Shown in pieces: positions 41,594 through 50,021 of a stretch of 64,000 bases of DNA. Position numbers and translations under genes: made by a program. How positions within the stretch are numbered: position 1 is the first letter of the stretch; every line of letters starts with the position of its first letter. The stretch lies in the NCBI RefSeq assembly GCF_004365175.1, contig NZ_SOCE01000001.1:2919306-2983305 (forward strand). Direction: 5' to 3'. The notes beneath the pieces were generated by a model. The model had not been told where the DNA came from. It searched no databases and saw only the letters and a program-made list of their open reading frames with translations. This stretch comes from Kribbella voronezhensis (GTDB taxonomy: Bacteria; Actinomycetota; Actinomycetes; Propionibacteriales; Kribbellaceae).

Positions 41594-42050
41594 ATTTTTC
41601 TTTCCCACGCGCGCTCCGCAACCGCTCCTCCGTCGCGGTCACTACACCCGCTCCCGCCCGCCCGGCCTCTCTTGCGGCTACGCCGCGACTGCGGGCTGAC
41701 GCCCGCCCGCGACAGCCTCGCCGCCACTCGCGCCGCCAGGTGAGGCTGGTCAGTCGGATCGCCCCGAGCAATCGCCCAGGCCGCCTCCAACTCGGCGCTC
41801 ATCTCGCCGCATCCGCGATGAGACACCCAAGGCCTGTGTCTCGAGACTGCTCCTGACCGCCATCTCCAAGCGTGAGTCCCCCGCTAGGCCGATGTTTCCC
41901 TGGCCCGGCGACAGCCACGGCCTTCGAGGCACCCGCAGCCACCGCACCGCAATGCCGGCCGAGTTGGCATGCGTGACCGCGATCTACACAAGCCGTACCG
42001 AGTTCTCCCACGAAGTGCCATCGACCAAGCTGTTCGACATCGCTATGAGC
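41594..42050. other. Non-coding flank between attR and the relic att
   Basis: About 450 bp. One leftward frame (about 41,620-41,815) has a protein-like start (AELEAAWAIARGDPTDQPHL) but no recognisable family and runs into the att sequence. It may be debris of an older insertion. No RNA gene or repeat was seen. Confidence 0.35.
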
Positions 42051-42158
42051 GCCGCCCCCCGACCACCCTTTCTGACCTGCGGTTACTCCATCGGAGAACC
42101 GCCGACCTTTCCGCTAGTCCAGCAATTTCTGTCCAGCTAGGTGTTCCGCGAGCTGATC
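42051..42158 (-). pseudogene. Relic of a second element: att-like end, hairpin and int 3' end
   Basis: GCCGCCCCCCGACCAC (42051-42066) resembles the last bases of the att core. 42070-42108 matches 23734-23772 at 38 of 39 positions, including the hairpin behind int (42079-42102). Then, leftward, the codons read DQLAEHLAG, identical to the last nine residues of the intact Int, followed by QKLLD and a stop (42114-42116). Homology to int ends abruptly upstream of the Asp codon at 42158. Confidence 0.75.
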
Positions 42159-42189
42159 GTGCGGCCCGGCGTCCGCGGTGTGGGCGTGA

Positions 42190-42888
42190 TCAGCTGACCT
42201 GGCCGGTGGGGCGTATGACGAGGTTGTTGATGTCCACGCCTTCGGGTTGGTTGACGGCGAACAAGATTGCCTCGGCGACTTGTTCGGCGGTCAGTGTCGG
42301 TGCCGCGGCGGGTGATCCGCCGCGCTCGTCCCAGAAGGGGGTGTCCACAACCCCTGGGGCGACAACGGTGACGCTGACGTGGTCCTTGGCTACCAGGAGG
42401 CGGACGTTCTCGGCGAGGGCGTGCGCGGCCCACTTGGTGACGGAGTACAGGTTGCCGGGTGTGTTCCTGGTGCCCGCGACCGAACCGATGATCACGATCC
42501 GGCCCTTGGACTTCCTCAGGTGCGGCAGTGTCTCGCGTACCAGCAGAGCCGGGCCGAGGATGTTGGTGAGAACCATGGCACGCATGGCCGCGGGGTCGTG
42601 GTCCTCCAGCGTGCCGGGCAGGGAGAACCCGGCGTTTGCGATCACCGTGTCCAATCGGTCCCACAAGCCCACGACTTGACGCACGGCAGCGGCGACATGG
42701 CTCTCGTCGCTGGCGTCACCGGTGATGGTCAGCAGCCGCTCGCCCGCTCCGGTGGAGGTGGCAAGCGCGGCCAGGCGATCGGCATCGCGGCCGGTGATCG
42801 CCACACGGTGGCCTTGCTTGAGCAGGACACGGGCAGTGGCCGCACCGATCCCGCTCGAACCGCCGGTGATCAACGTGACGGGTTCCAT
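42190..42888 (-). CDS. Short-chain dehydrogenase/reductase (SDR)
   Basis: A 232-aa classical SDR. The nucleotide-binding motif is LITGGSSGIGAATARVLL, the structural NAG is VIANAGFSLPG, and the active site has Ser in IVIIGSVAGT with YSVTKWA (YxxxK). VVAPGVVDTPFW follows. It oxidises or reduces an unknown alcohol/ketone with NAD(P)(H). The start at ATG 42888 is 7 bp after AGGAGGC. It is the first intact gene beyond the mobile-element debris. Confidence 0.92.
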   Translation of the reverse strand: MEPVTLITGGSSGIGAATARVLLKQGHRVAITGRDADRLAALATSTGAGERLLTITGDASDESHVAAAVRQVVGLWDRLDTVIANAGFSLPGTLEDHDPAAMRAMVLTNILGPALLVRETLPHLRKSKGRIVIIGSVAGTRNTPGNLYSVTKWAAHALAENVRLLVAKDHVSVTVVAPGVVDTPFWDERGGSPAAAPTLTAEQVAEAILFAVNQPEGVDINNLVIRPTGQVS

Positions 42889-43435
42889 GGCACGGCCTCC
42901 TTGATGACGGCGGTATCGGCGATGCGCCAGGCCCCAGGTGTGTGACCACTGAGTTGGCGGACGCAGGCTACCCGACACTCGTGAAGTTGTGACGCGAAGA
43001 TCAGGCCACACGAACCGCAACGGGGAATCGAACAGCGTTACCAGCAGCCCCCAGATCCGTGCACACCTGTGATGTAGCACGCAGTGTGGTGGGTTGGGGT
43101 GGGGCTCTCTGTAGGCAGTCGGAGACGGTGTGAAATCGGACGTTCGAAATGCGGTGTAAATTCCCGGACAATGTGGCCACGGAATGTCACGAAAAATGTA
43201 TTGCGTTATTCGATAATCGGCGTCGGGCGACGGAAAGTAATGATCTGAGCGGCGACAGGACGTCGTGATTGTCACGCTGTGTCGATGGCGCGGTTCGATT
43301 GTTGCGGTGCGTAGTTGCTGACGGCGTTGTTACCGGTTTGAGACCTCCTGGTGGGTGTGCATATGCTCACCGGCGCCTGGCCGCGGACCTGGGGGACCGG
43401 ACACAGGCGGTAATGCATACCCCCGCCGACTCGCA
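42889..43435. other. Intergenic region, no gene seen
   Basis: About 550 bp between the divergent SDR and GH16 units. It is noticeably AT-richer near 43,130-43,260 and should hold the GH16 promoter upstream of the riboswitch. No convincing frame or repeat was found. Confidence 0.4.
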
Positions 43436-43620
43436 ACGCCGAGTTCCGCCCTCCGGGTCGGTGGCCCCTCCCACAGAGCATCCGAGGGCGGAAGTGGGGA
43501 ACCCAAGGTTCCCGGACCGGCCGTGGCGCCCGCGTGCGCTGCTGCCTGTCCTCGGGGCGAAGTCGCGCCAGCGACCGGGCAATCTTCCTGCCCGAGCCCG
43601 ACAGCTAACCTCACAGGCGT
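43436..43620 (+). ncRNA. ydaO-type c-di-AMP riboswitch (GH16 leader)
   Basis: It has the hallmark blocks of the class: closing stem ACGCC (43436-43440) with GGCGT (43616-43620), stem TTCCGCCCTC/GAGGGCGGAA, the conserved GTGGGGAACCCAAGG, and the 3' block GAGCCCGACAGCTAACCTC before CAGGCGT. The same architecture recurs at 62144-62314. In actinobacteria these switches usually turn down wall-lytic enzymes when c-di-AMP is high. The 3' edge ends 18 nt before the GH16 start codon. Confidence 0.85.
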
Positions 43621-43638
43621 GCAGGAAGGACTGTCCCC

Positions 43639-45183
43639 ATGCGGGATGCTTTCTCCCGTCGGCATGCACAACATCGAGCTGCCGTTCCCTCCGACAGACT
43701 GAAAGAACCGGCCGCCAAGGCCGGCCGCCGGGCACTGATCCCGATCATCGCGGGCATCTCCTTGGTCCTCACCACCGCCGGAATCGGCGTGGCCGCGCTG
43801 ACCTCCGACAGCATCCCGGCCCCGGTCAGCCTCACGGCCGGCGCCGATGCCTACGTGAGCACCACATCCCCGACCCAGAGGCACGGTTGGTCGTCCCGGT
43901 TGGTCGCGAAGATGAACGAGGCGACCAGTCTGATCCGCTACACCGTGCCCCCCGTGGCGGACGGCTACGACCGCAAGGCCACGCTGGTACTGACCCGGCT
44001 GACCACCAGCAACCCGGCCAAGATCGCGGTGTCGAAGGCGCCGGGCGGCTGGACCGAGGCCGTCACCTACTTGACTGCTCCGAAGCCCGGTACGCCGTTC
44101 GCGACCGTGGCCGACGACGGCAAGTCGGCGCAGTTGCGGATCGACGTCTCCAAGGGCGTCACCGAGGCCGGCGAACTGAACCTGGCCGTCACGCAGCCCG
44201 AAGGCGCCGGCAGCACCGTCTTCGGTTCGCGCCAGGCCGGTGCGCAGCAGACAAAGCTGGAGATCAGCTACGTCCCCGAGGGCACGACTGACCCGCTGCC
44301 GTCCACGCCAACGTCGGCACCAACGACGGTGGAGCCGACGCAGTCGCCCACGGCCATGCCCACGCCCACGGCAACAACGACCAAGCCGACAACTACCCCG
44401 ACCACCGCGTCACCCACGCCGACCACTTCACCCACCGCCTCGCCCACCACAACGAGTCCGACGTCTACTCCGCCGACGACCGGCCTCGCACCGTCCTGGA
44501 GCCCGACGAGTTCGGCCAAGCTGACGTTCCAGGACGAGTTCAATGCCACGACAGTCGACACGACCAAGTGGGAGCGCGGCTGGTTCAAGGAAGGCATCTC
44601 GGACGGTGTCAACAGCGACAACCTCCAGTGCTACGACACCAAGCAGGTCACCGAGTCCGGCGGATACCTCAATCTGAGCCTCGCGCAGCGCGAAGCCTTC
44701 TGCCGAGGTGGCACCAAGCAGTACGTGTCCGGCCTGGTGAACACTCGTAAGACGTTCAACCAGCGGTTCGGGTCGTTCGAGGCAAGGGTCTGCCTGCCTG
44801 ACGGTAACGGCGACGGCAAGGTCGACGGTTTCCCGGCCTGGTGGACGAACGGACCGTCCTCGGTGCCGTGGCCGGACCATGGCGAGATCGACGTCCTCGA
44901 AGGCATCGGTGGCGGCACCAAGGCTTCGCTGCACTATGTCGACCCGGTCTATCACGGCGGTACCTACTCGCCGACGCCGCTGGCCGGCTGCCACAACTTC
45001 GGCTCGCAGTGGACAAGCAGCGGAGTTACGTTCTACTACGACGGCAAGCCGATGTGGTCGCACGCCTTCGCCGGCACGCTTCCGCAGTTCCTCATCTTCA
45101 ACTACGCGGTTCGCCAGCACGCGGGCGAAGCGATCACTCCCGGCACTGCTGTCCGAGTCGACTGGGTCCGGGTGTGGGCATGA
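43639..45183 (+). CDS. Secreted glycoside hydrolase family 16 with N-terminal beta domain
   Basis: A 514-aa protein. A long basic leader with signal segment (RALIPIIAGISLVLTTAGIG) precedes a DNRLRE/CBM-like beta domain (about 65-210: ADAYVSTTSPTQRHGWSSRL, ATSLIRYTVPP). A Thr/Pro/Ser linker (about 215-285) leads to a GH16 domain (about 290-514). The catalytic GH16 pattern HGEIDVLEGIG places Glu416, Asp418 and Glu421. It probably cleaves beta-1,3-glucan or a related polymer outside the cell. AGGAAGG sits 9 bp before the ATG, just after the c-di-AMP riboswitch. Confidence 0.9.
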   Translation: MRDAFSRRHAQHRAAVPSDRLKEPAAKAGRRALIPIIAGISLVLTTAGIGVAALTSDSIPAPVSLTAGADAYVSTTSPTQRHGWSSRLVAKMNEATSLIRYTVPPVADGYDRKATLVLTRLTTSNPAKIAVSKAPGGWTEAVTYLTAPKPGTPFATVADDGKSAQLRIDVSKGVTEAGELNLAVTQPEGAGSTVFGSRQAGAQQTKLEISYVPEGTTDPLPSTPTSAPTTVEPTQSPTAMPTPTATTTKPTTTPTTASPTPTTSPTASPTTTSPTSTPPTTGLAPSWSPTSSAKLTFQDEFNATTVDTTKWERGWFKEGISDGVNSDNLQCYDTKQVTESGGYLNLSLAQREAFCRGGTKQYVSGLVNTRKTFNQRFGSFEARVCLPDGNGDGKVDGFPAWWTNGPSSVPWPDHGEIDVLEGIGGGTKASLHYVDPVYHGGTYSPTPLAGCHNFGSQWTSSGVTFYYDGKPMWSHAFAGTLPQFLIFNYAVRQHAGEAITPGTAVRVDWVRVWA

Positions 45184-45257
45184 TGCGCGCACTGATCGCG
45201 TCCCTGCGGCGGTCCTGCTCCATCGACTGCCTGGCGTGAGCTGCTGAGGTAACAACA

Positions 45258-45305
45258 CCGCGCGGGTGCACTCCCATGGCTCAACATGGGAGTGCACCCG
45301 CGCGG
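45258..45305 (+). terminator. Long perfect hairpin after GH16
   Basis: Two perfectly complementary 21-nt arms, 45258-45278 and 45285-45305, with loop GCTCAA. No U run follows. It is the strongest hairpin noted in the window and lies about 75 bp after the GH16 stop. Confidence 0.75.
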
Positions 45306-45405
45306 CCGTCCCAGAAAAGTTCTCGGTAGGTTGTCGGAATTGGTGGGGGCTGTTCGTAGCGTTGGTGGAGGCGGACAGTGGGTCCGCTCTAGTTAAGGAG
45401 CAGAC

Positions 45406-45765
45406 ATGGCCGAGTACCTCATCTACTTCAATCAGCAGTGGGTGGGCGACCACACCGAGGAGTGGTTCCGGGGGCGGGGGCCGCTGGCCATGGCAGTGGT
45501 GGAGGAGATGAAGGACGCCGGGGTCTACGTCTTCGCCGGCGGGCTGGAGGAGGAGGACGGTCCGGTCTACAGCGCCGACCCCACGAGTGGCGAGATGTTG
45601 ATCACCGACGGGCCGTACGTCGAGACCAAGGAGTTTCTGGGCGGGTTCGCTCTGGTCGACGTACCCGATGACGAGACCGCCAAGATGTGGGCGGGCAAGG
45701 TCGCCGAGGCGTGCGGTTGGCCGCATGAGGTACGTCGGTTCAAGCCGCGACCCAAGGCCAAGTAG
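45406..45765 (+). CDS. YCII-related (YciI/DGPF) family protein
   Basis: A 119-aa ferredoxin-like fold protein: AEYLIYFNQQWVGDHTEEWF, then MLITDGPYVETKEFLGGFAL with the DGPF-type motif, and VDVPDDETAKMWAGKVAEAC. These proteins often accompany ECF sigma factors, but none is adjacent. Its activity is unknown; a His/Asp pair is sometimes catalytic in YciI. AAGGAG lies 6 bp before the ATG. Confidence 0.87.
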   Translation: MAEYLIYFNQQWVGDHTEEWFRGRGPLAMAVVEEMKDAGVYVFAGGLEEEDGPVYSADPTSGEMLITDGPYVETKEFLGGFALVDVPDDETAKMWAGKVAEACGWPHEVRRFKPRPKAK

Positions 45766-45817
45766 CAAGGCGCGCTTCACCAGCTGACGGTGCCGGACGA
45801 AGTCACAGCGCTGGTCG

Positions 45818-46450
45818 TTAGTCGAGGGCCTGTAGGTGCTCGGTTTCGTTCAGCGCTACGACTTGGTGGCTGAAGTGGGTGTCGTTGCGGCGGAGGGTGG
45901 TGATGCTGCCCGCCGTCAGCGGGAAGAAGACGCGGTCGGTCGACGTCATCGGCATGCCGATCCAGGCGGCGATCAGGTAGCTCGATGCGGATCCGTGAGA
46001 CACCACGATCTGGTGCGGCGCCGGTCGGCGGAGGATGTCGTCGAGGGCGGGATACAGGCGTTCGACCAAGGCCAGTCGTGTCTCCGCGCCGGCCGGCCCG
46101 TCGTGGTGGCCGAGGCGATCGCCGTACTCCGGAAGCGGGATGCGGCGTTCGTCGAGCCAAGCCTGAGGACGGCCGTCCGCCTCGCCGTTGGACCGCTCCC
46201 GAAGCCGCGGATCAGTCTGTACGCCGACGGAGAAGCGCGCGGCAATTCGCTCTGCCGCTTCGCTGGCTCGCCTCAGATCAGAGGAGTAGACCTCCACGGG
46301 CTGGAGTCCGATCTTGCCGGCCAGGACGTCGGCGATGCGATCAGCCTGCTGGCGCCCACGAGCCGTCAGCTCCGAGTCGTACCAGCCGCCGACGAGGCCG
46401 TCGATGTGATGCTGCGCCTCGGGATGCGTGACGAGGTAGACGTGTCTCAC
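45818..46450 (-). CDS. Histidine phosphatase superfamily protein with THP in place of RHG
   Basis: A 210-aa member of the phosphoglycerate-mutase-like fold: HVYLVTHPEAQHHIDGLVGG, then WYDSELTARGRQQADRIADV, VYSSDLRRASEAAERIAARF and the C-terminal QIVVSHGSASSYLIAAWI. In the usual RHG motif Arg is replaced by Thr and Gly by Pro, but the phospho-accepting His stays. The second Arg (DLRRA) and second His (SHG) are present. This variant forms its own actinobacterial subfamily, so activity is possible but specificity is unknown. The start is GTG 46450. Confidence 0.85.
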   Translation of the reverse strand: MRHVYLVTHPEAQHHIDGLVGGWYDSELTARGRQQADRIADVLAGKIGLQPVEVYSSDLRRASEAAERIAARFSVGVQTDPRLRERSNGEADGRPQAWLDERRIPLPEYGDRLGHHDGPAGAETRLALVERLYPALDDILRRPAPHQIVVSHGSASSYLIAAWIGMPMTSTDRVFFPLTAGSITTLRRNDTHFSHQVVALNETEHLQALD

Positions 46451-46511
46451 TGGCCCTCCTCCGACCGGCCTTGGCAAGCCCAGAGCCTCTCACAAGAAGG
46501 CGTGAAGCAGG

Positions 46512-47204
46512 TCAGATGCCCTCGGCAAGCTTTTCCGGGAGGACGAAGCCGTTGCGGCGTACGAGGACCACGGCGGTGGTTATGAGCCATAGCCAGAAGG
46601 CGACGTACGGCAGGAGCCAGGCGCCTTCGATCGTCCAGAGGAACTGGGCCGGTGCGAGGGCGATTCCGCTGATGACGCCCCACCGGCCAAGCCAGCGCGG
46701 CATGACCCGGGTCGACGTGATGATCCAGCCGCAGGCGAAGGCGAAGCCGGCCATCGCCAACCAGGCATTGGCAAACCCGAGATGGCTGAGGTCGTACGCG
46801 TAAGCCAACTGTCCCGGGTCGAGATCGGCGGCCCGGTTGGCGCCCGCCGCGTCACCGGTCTCGAGGATGACGAACGCGGCGACCAGTACGGCGGAGACCA
46901 AGGCCATCGTCGACCGCAGAGGTACTTCACCGTCGACCCGGCGCAGCAGCAACGCCAGGCCCACCATGAACCAGAGCAGAACGAACATCCCGATGTCGCT
47001 TCCCGCCTCCGCCAGCCGCACCCAGGTCGTGTCCAGCCCTCTGACGTACGTCGCGGCCTCAGCGGTGGTGGCGTTGATCGCGGGCTCGCCCGGCGAGGCG
47101 CCGATCAGCGTCGCGAAGAGCAACAGAGTGCCGACCAGCCCTGTCGCCCCGACAATCCGAGCGAGCGGGGTACCGCGCACCGCCAATTCGTCACCATCGG
47201 CCAT
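46512..47204 (-). CDS. Multi-pass membrane protein (DUF4386-like)
   Basis: A 230-aa protein with about seven hydrophobic segments, for example ARIVGATGLVGTLLLFATLI, SDIGMFVLLWFMVGLALLL and YVAFWLWLITTAVVLV. The order of segments resembles DUF4386-type proteins, but the match is by eye. No catalytic motif is visible. It lies upstream of the histidine phosphatase gene in the same direction. Confidence 0.65.
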   Translation of the reverse strand: MADGDELAVRGTPLARIVGATGLVGTLLLFATLIGASPGEPAINATTAEAATYVRGLDTTWVRLAEAGSDIGMFVLLWFMVGLALLLRRVDGEVPLRSTMALVSAVLVAAFVILETGDAAGANRAADLDPGQLAYAYDLSHLGFANAWLAMAGFAFACGWIITSTRVMPRWLGRWGVISGIALAPAQFLWTIEGAWLLPYVAFWLWLITTAVVLVRRNGFVLPEKLAEGI

Positions 47205-47348
47205 GTCCTCAGGATGCGCCTGCCGTCGCCTGTTGCCCACTGCGAACAGACCAGTTGACTACGGCAACGAACTCTGAGTGGCGACCGGCGAACGGACGGT
47301 GGTGAGCGGTCGGTGGATTGTCGGTGGTGGTGATTAGCATCCGGCGCT

Positions 47349-48017
47349 ATGAATGCTTTCCCTGTCGAGCAGCCGGGCGATCTCGAGCTGGTTCGGGCTT
47401 CCTATGACCGAGTCGCAGACAACTACGTTGAGATGAATCTTGGTGACATCACGGCTTATCCCTGGTTGCGTACGGCGATCGACGGCTTCGCGGCCGCAGT
47501 ACGGGAGCTTGGGCCGGTTCTGGATGTGGGATGTGGACCTGGGAGTGTGACTGCCTATCTGGCCGAGCGGGGCCTGGATGTTTCTGGGGTCGATCTGTCG
47601 GCTCGGATGGTGGAGCATGCTCGGCGGTTGTACCCCGGGCAGCGGTTCGCGGTTGCCTCGGCGACCGAGCTGGAGCTGGCCGACGCCTCGCTCGGCGGGA
47701 TCCTCGGGTGGTGGTCGTTGTTCAATCTGCCCCGGCACATCCTTCCGCTGGTCCTCCAGTCCTTCGGACGAGCGTTGATTCCCGGTGGGCATCTCATCAT
47801 CGGCACCCACATGGGCGACGGCGAGATCGAGCGGACCGAGGCGTACGGCGGGGTGCCGGTCGGGTGGACCACTTATCTCTGGCAGCCGGCGGAGCTGTGG
47901 GATCTCTTGGCTGCGGCCGGCCTGGAACCGGTGGCTGAACTGAAGGTCTCGGAGAGCGTGGCCGGCGTACCCTCCCTGGTGCTTGTCGCGCGGCGGCCCG
48001 GCGAGAATCTGCGCTGA
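47349..48017 (+). CDS. Class I SAM-dependent methyltransferase
   Basis: A 222-aa Rossmann methyltransferase. ASYDRVADNYVEMNLGDIT opens the typical small-molecule group. Motif I is GPVLDVGCGPGSVTAYLAER, and the acidic motif II is VSGVDLSARMVEHARRLYPG. GILGWWSLFNLPRHILPLV and ALIPGGHLIIGTHMGDGE complete the fold. The substrate is unknown. It is a single-gene unit between two divergent or convergent neighbours. Confidence 0.9.
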   Translation: MNAFPVEQPGDLELVRASYDRVADNYVEMNLGDITAYPWLRTAIDGFAAAVRELGPVLDVGCGPGSVTAYLAERGLDVSGVDLSARMVEHARRLYPGQRFAVASATELELADASLGGILGWWSLFNLPRHILPLVLQSFGRALIPGGHLIIGTHMGDGEIERTEAYGGVPVGWTTYLWQPAELWDLLAAAGLEPVAELKVSESVAGVPSLVLVARRPGENLR

Positions 48018-48067
48018 CGCCCGTGGGCGAATTGCACGTTGCGCTAATCGGTGTTCGCAGGTGGTGA

Positions 48068-48649
48068 TTACTGGTAGCCGCGTTTCAGCAGGTATTTGGC
48101 GCCTGCTTCGAAGGCTTCAGGGGTCAATTGTGCGAAGCCGAAGGTGTCTGCGAGGCGGTTTGTGGTGTTGAAGGATGCGCAGACGGCCAGGGCGTCTTTG
48201 AGTTGCTGAGGTGAGGCACCGGCGGCGAGGGCTGCTTGCATGTCCTCGGCCGTCACCGTTCCCTCTTGGGTGAGTTTGCCGAGGATTCGGAGGGTTGCGC
48301 GGAGTGGTTCGTCGACGGGCGCTGAATCCAGGTCGTCGAGAACGGCTGCTACGCGTGATCCGTCTGCGTAGGCTTGGCCCGCGGTTGCCGTATGGGCGCT
48401 GATGCAGAACGCCGAATTGTTCACCTTGGAGACGTAAGCGGCCATCAATTCGCGGTCGGCGACGGACCAGGCGGACGGCCCGCGCATCGCTTCGTGCGTG
48501 AATTTCTTGGCGAGGGTGCCGTAGAAGTCGGGGCGGTAGAAGACCAGCTTCGCGGCGTCCGGTACTGGTTGACGCGAAAACAAGCGGATCATCGCGAAGA
48601 GCATCTTGGTGCCGCGGCTGTAGCCGTGGTTGAGGATGTCAAGACGCAT
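48068..48649 (-). CDS. Carboxymuconolactone decarboxylase (AhpD-like) family protein
   Basis: A 193-aa helical AhpD-fold protein: MRLDILNHGYSRGTKMLFAM, RELMAAYVSKVNNSAFCISA followed by HTATAG. The latter carries a Cys-x3-His site instead of the usual CxxC. Such proteins handle peroxides or alkyl radicals, or decarboxylate lactones; the true substrate is open. It overlaps the upstream paralogue by 11 nt and is therefore translationally coupled to it. Confidence 0.85.
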   Translation of the reverse strand: MRLDILNHGYSRGTKMLFAMIRLFSRQPVPDAAKLVFYRPDFYGTLAKKFTHEAMRGPSAWSVADRELMAAYVSKVNNSAFCISAHTATAGQAYADGSRVAAVLDDLDSAPVDEPLRATLRILGKLTQEGTVTAEDMQAALAAGASPQQLKDALAVCASFNTTNRLADTFGFAQLTPEAFEAGAKYLLKRGYQ

Positions 48650-48962
48650 TGCCGTGCCTCCCCTCGGCTGCTGCCAGGGCGGCGAGTCCGGTTTCATAGA
48701 GCCGGGAGGACTGGCCGACCGCCGCGCAGATCACCAACTCGAAGAGTTCGTCTTCGGTGCAGCCGGCCGCCTTTGCCGCTGCAAGGTCGTGCTCCGTGAC
48801 CTCGGTCGGCCTGTTGGCGACTTTGTCGATCAAGGTGTCCAACGGCGCAGACAGACCGTGATTGCTGAAGGCGCGTGCTCGCTGGTCCGCGGAGGCTCTC
48901 CCGTCACCGTTGAGGATTCGATCCACCAAGGCTTGCTGCGCTGCTTGTTTCTGGTCCGGCAT
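48639..48962 (-). CDS. Carboxymuconolactone decarboxylase-like small protein
   Basis: A 107-aa protein of the same helical fold: VANRPTEVTEHDLAAAKAAG, then CTEDELFELVICAAVGQSSR and LYETGLAALAAAEG. Only the core helices are present, and the paired Cys motif is missing. It may form a heteromeric complex with the downstream protein, since the two genes overlap. Confidence 0.8.
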   Translation of the reverse strand: MPDQKQAAQQALVDRILNGDGRASADQRARAFSNHGLSAPLDTLIDKVANRPTEVTEHDLAAAKAAGCTEDELFELVICAAVGQSSRLYETGLAALAAAEGRHGNAS

Positions 48963-49045
48963 GGTTGCGCCGCCTTCTTTCCAGTTCGAGTTGACTGTCC
49001 AATCTGTAGACGATCGGCACGCCGCAGAATCGACAGGTGAGCGAA

Positions 49046-49492
49046 TCAGTGCGCGGCGATCAGGCTCTCGATGGCGTCGGCGAGGTCGGACACCGGCCGG
49101 CGGCCGTCCAGCTCGAGGGTCGCTCCGCGCCGGAGTACGGGCTCGACGGTTTCGACGTACTGCGCGATCTCGGCCCGCTGCTCGGCGGTTCTGCCGTACG
49201 GATTGTTCGTCCGGCGGCTTACCCGCTCGATGAGGGTGTCGAGTGGCGCGCTGAGCAGGGCGATCTGCTCGAAGCGGTCGTAGAAGCGGCCTTGATTCTC
49301 GACCGTTCCTGAAATGACGATGTCGGAATTATGTGCCAGCAATTGGTCCATTCGTGCCTCGTCCCAGGTGCCGTCGGGTCGCACCCATCCGTCATAGTCG
49401 GTGTCGACCGTGAGACGACCTCGCCGCCGAAGCTCGTCGAGGACGGTGGTCTTTCCCGCGCCGGACATACCGGTCAGCAGAACCCGCGCCAT
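49046..49492 (-). CDS. P-loop kinase-like protein (AAA_18/shikimate kinase-like)
   Basis: A 148-aa nucleotide kinase fold. Walker A is LLTGMSGAGKTTVLDELRRR. TVDTDYDGWV supplies the substrate-side Asp, ISGTVENQGRFYDRF follows, and a lid-like Arg pair (RVSRRTNNPYGRT) precedes the C-terminus. It probably phosphorylates a small metabolite; members of this group are mostly uncharacterised. It is a single gene. Confidence 0.82.
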   Translation of the reverse strand: MARVLLTGMSGAGKTTVLDELRRRGRLTVDTDYDGWVRPDGTWDEARMDQLLAHNSDIVISGTVENQGRFYDRFEQIALLSAPLDTLIERVSRRTNNPYGRTAEQRAEIAQYVETVEPVLRRGATLELDGRRPVSDLADAIESLIAAH

Positions 49493-49559
49493 GTCAGCGA
49501 CCGTAGCAAGTCCGACCCCACTTCGGTCACACGCTCCACGCGCTGTCCGTCCGCGTGAA

Positions 49560-49946
49560 CTACTGAATCTTGGCGACGATTTCCACGAGGGTGCCGTCGG
49601 GGTCGCGGAGTAGGGCGTTGCGATTGCCGTTTCCGGAGTCGCGAGGCGGCTGGACGGCTGGTACGCCGGCGGCGGTGAGGTCGGCGTACGCGGTGTCGAC
49701 GTCGTCGGTCCACACGACGAAGGCCATCGCGGGCGTTCCCGGTGAGGCGTCGACCCCGTGGGCCCTCTTGGCCGCCTCGACTGTGCCGAGACCGAGGGTG
49801 AACCCGTTAAGACGGAGCTCGACGTGCTCGGGAGTGCCGTCGACCGGAGTACGAAAAGTCTCCTCGAAGCCGAGGAGATCCCGGTAGAACCGAACCCCGG
49901 CCTCGATGTCCCGGGTATAGAGGTTGACCAGCGCTCCGACGTACAT
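49560..49946 (-). CDS. VOC family (glyoxalase-like) protein
   Basis: A 128-aa vicinal-oxygen-chelate protein: ALVNLYTRDIEAGVRFYRDL, LGFEETFRTPVDGTPEHVEL and NALLRDPDGTLVEIVAKIQ. The final Glu in LVEI can be a metal ligand. The function is not predictable beyond the fold. It is unrelated by position to the VOC gene at 2106-2477. Confidence 0.87.
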   Translation of the reverse strand: MYVGALVNLYTRDIEAGVRFYRDLLGFEETFRTPVDGTPEHVELRLNGFTLGLGTVEAAKRAHGVDASPGTPAMAFVVWTDDVDTAYADLTAAGVPAVQPPRDSGNGNRNALLRDPDGTLVEIVAKIQ

Positions 49947-50021
49947 GCCGGAAATATACCGACGAGCCCGTCACCTGGCCTCGCGTCTACGTTGCGACCG
50001 GGGGCGGGTTAGCGTGCGGGG

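Noticed and set aside
41470..41826. 118-codon leftward frame at attR
   Set aside because: It reads through the att core, so its end mirrors the tRNA sequence; no ribosome site or family.
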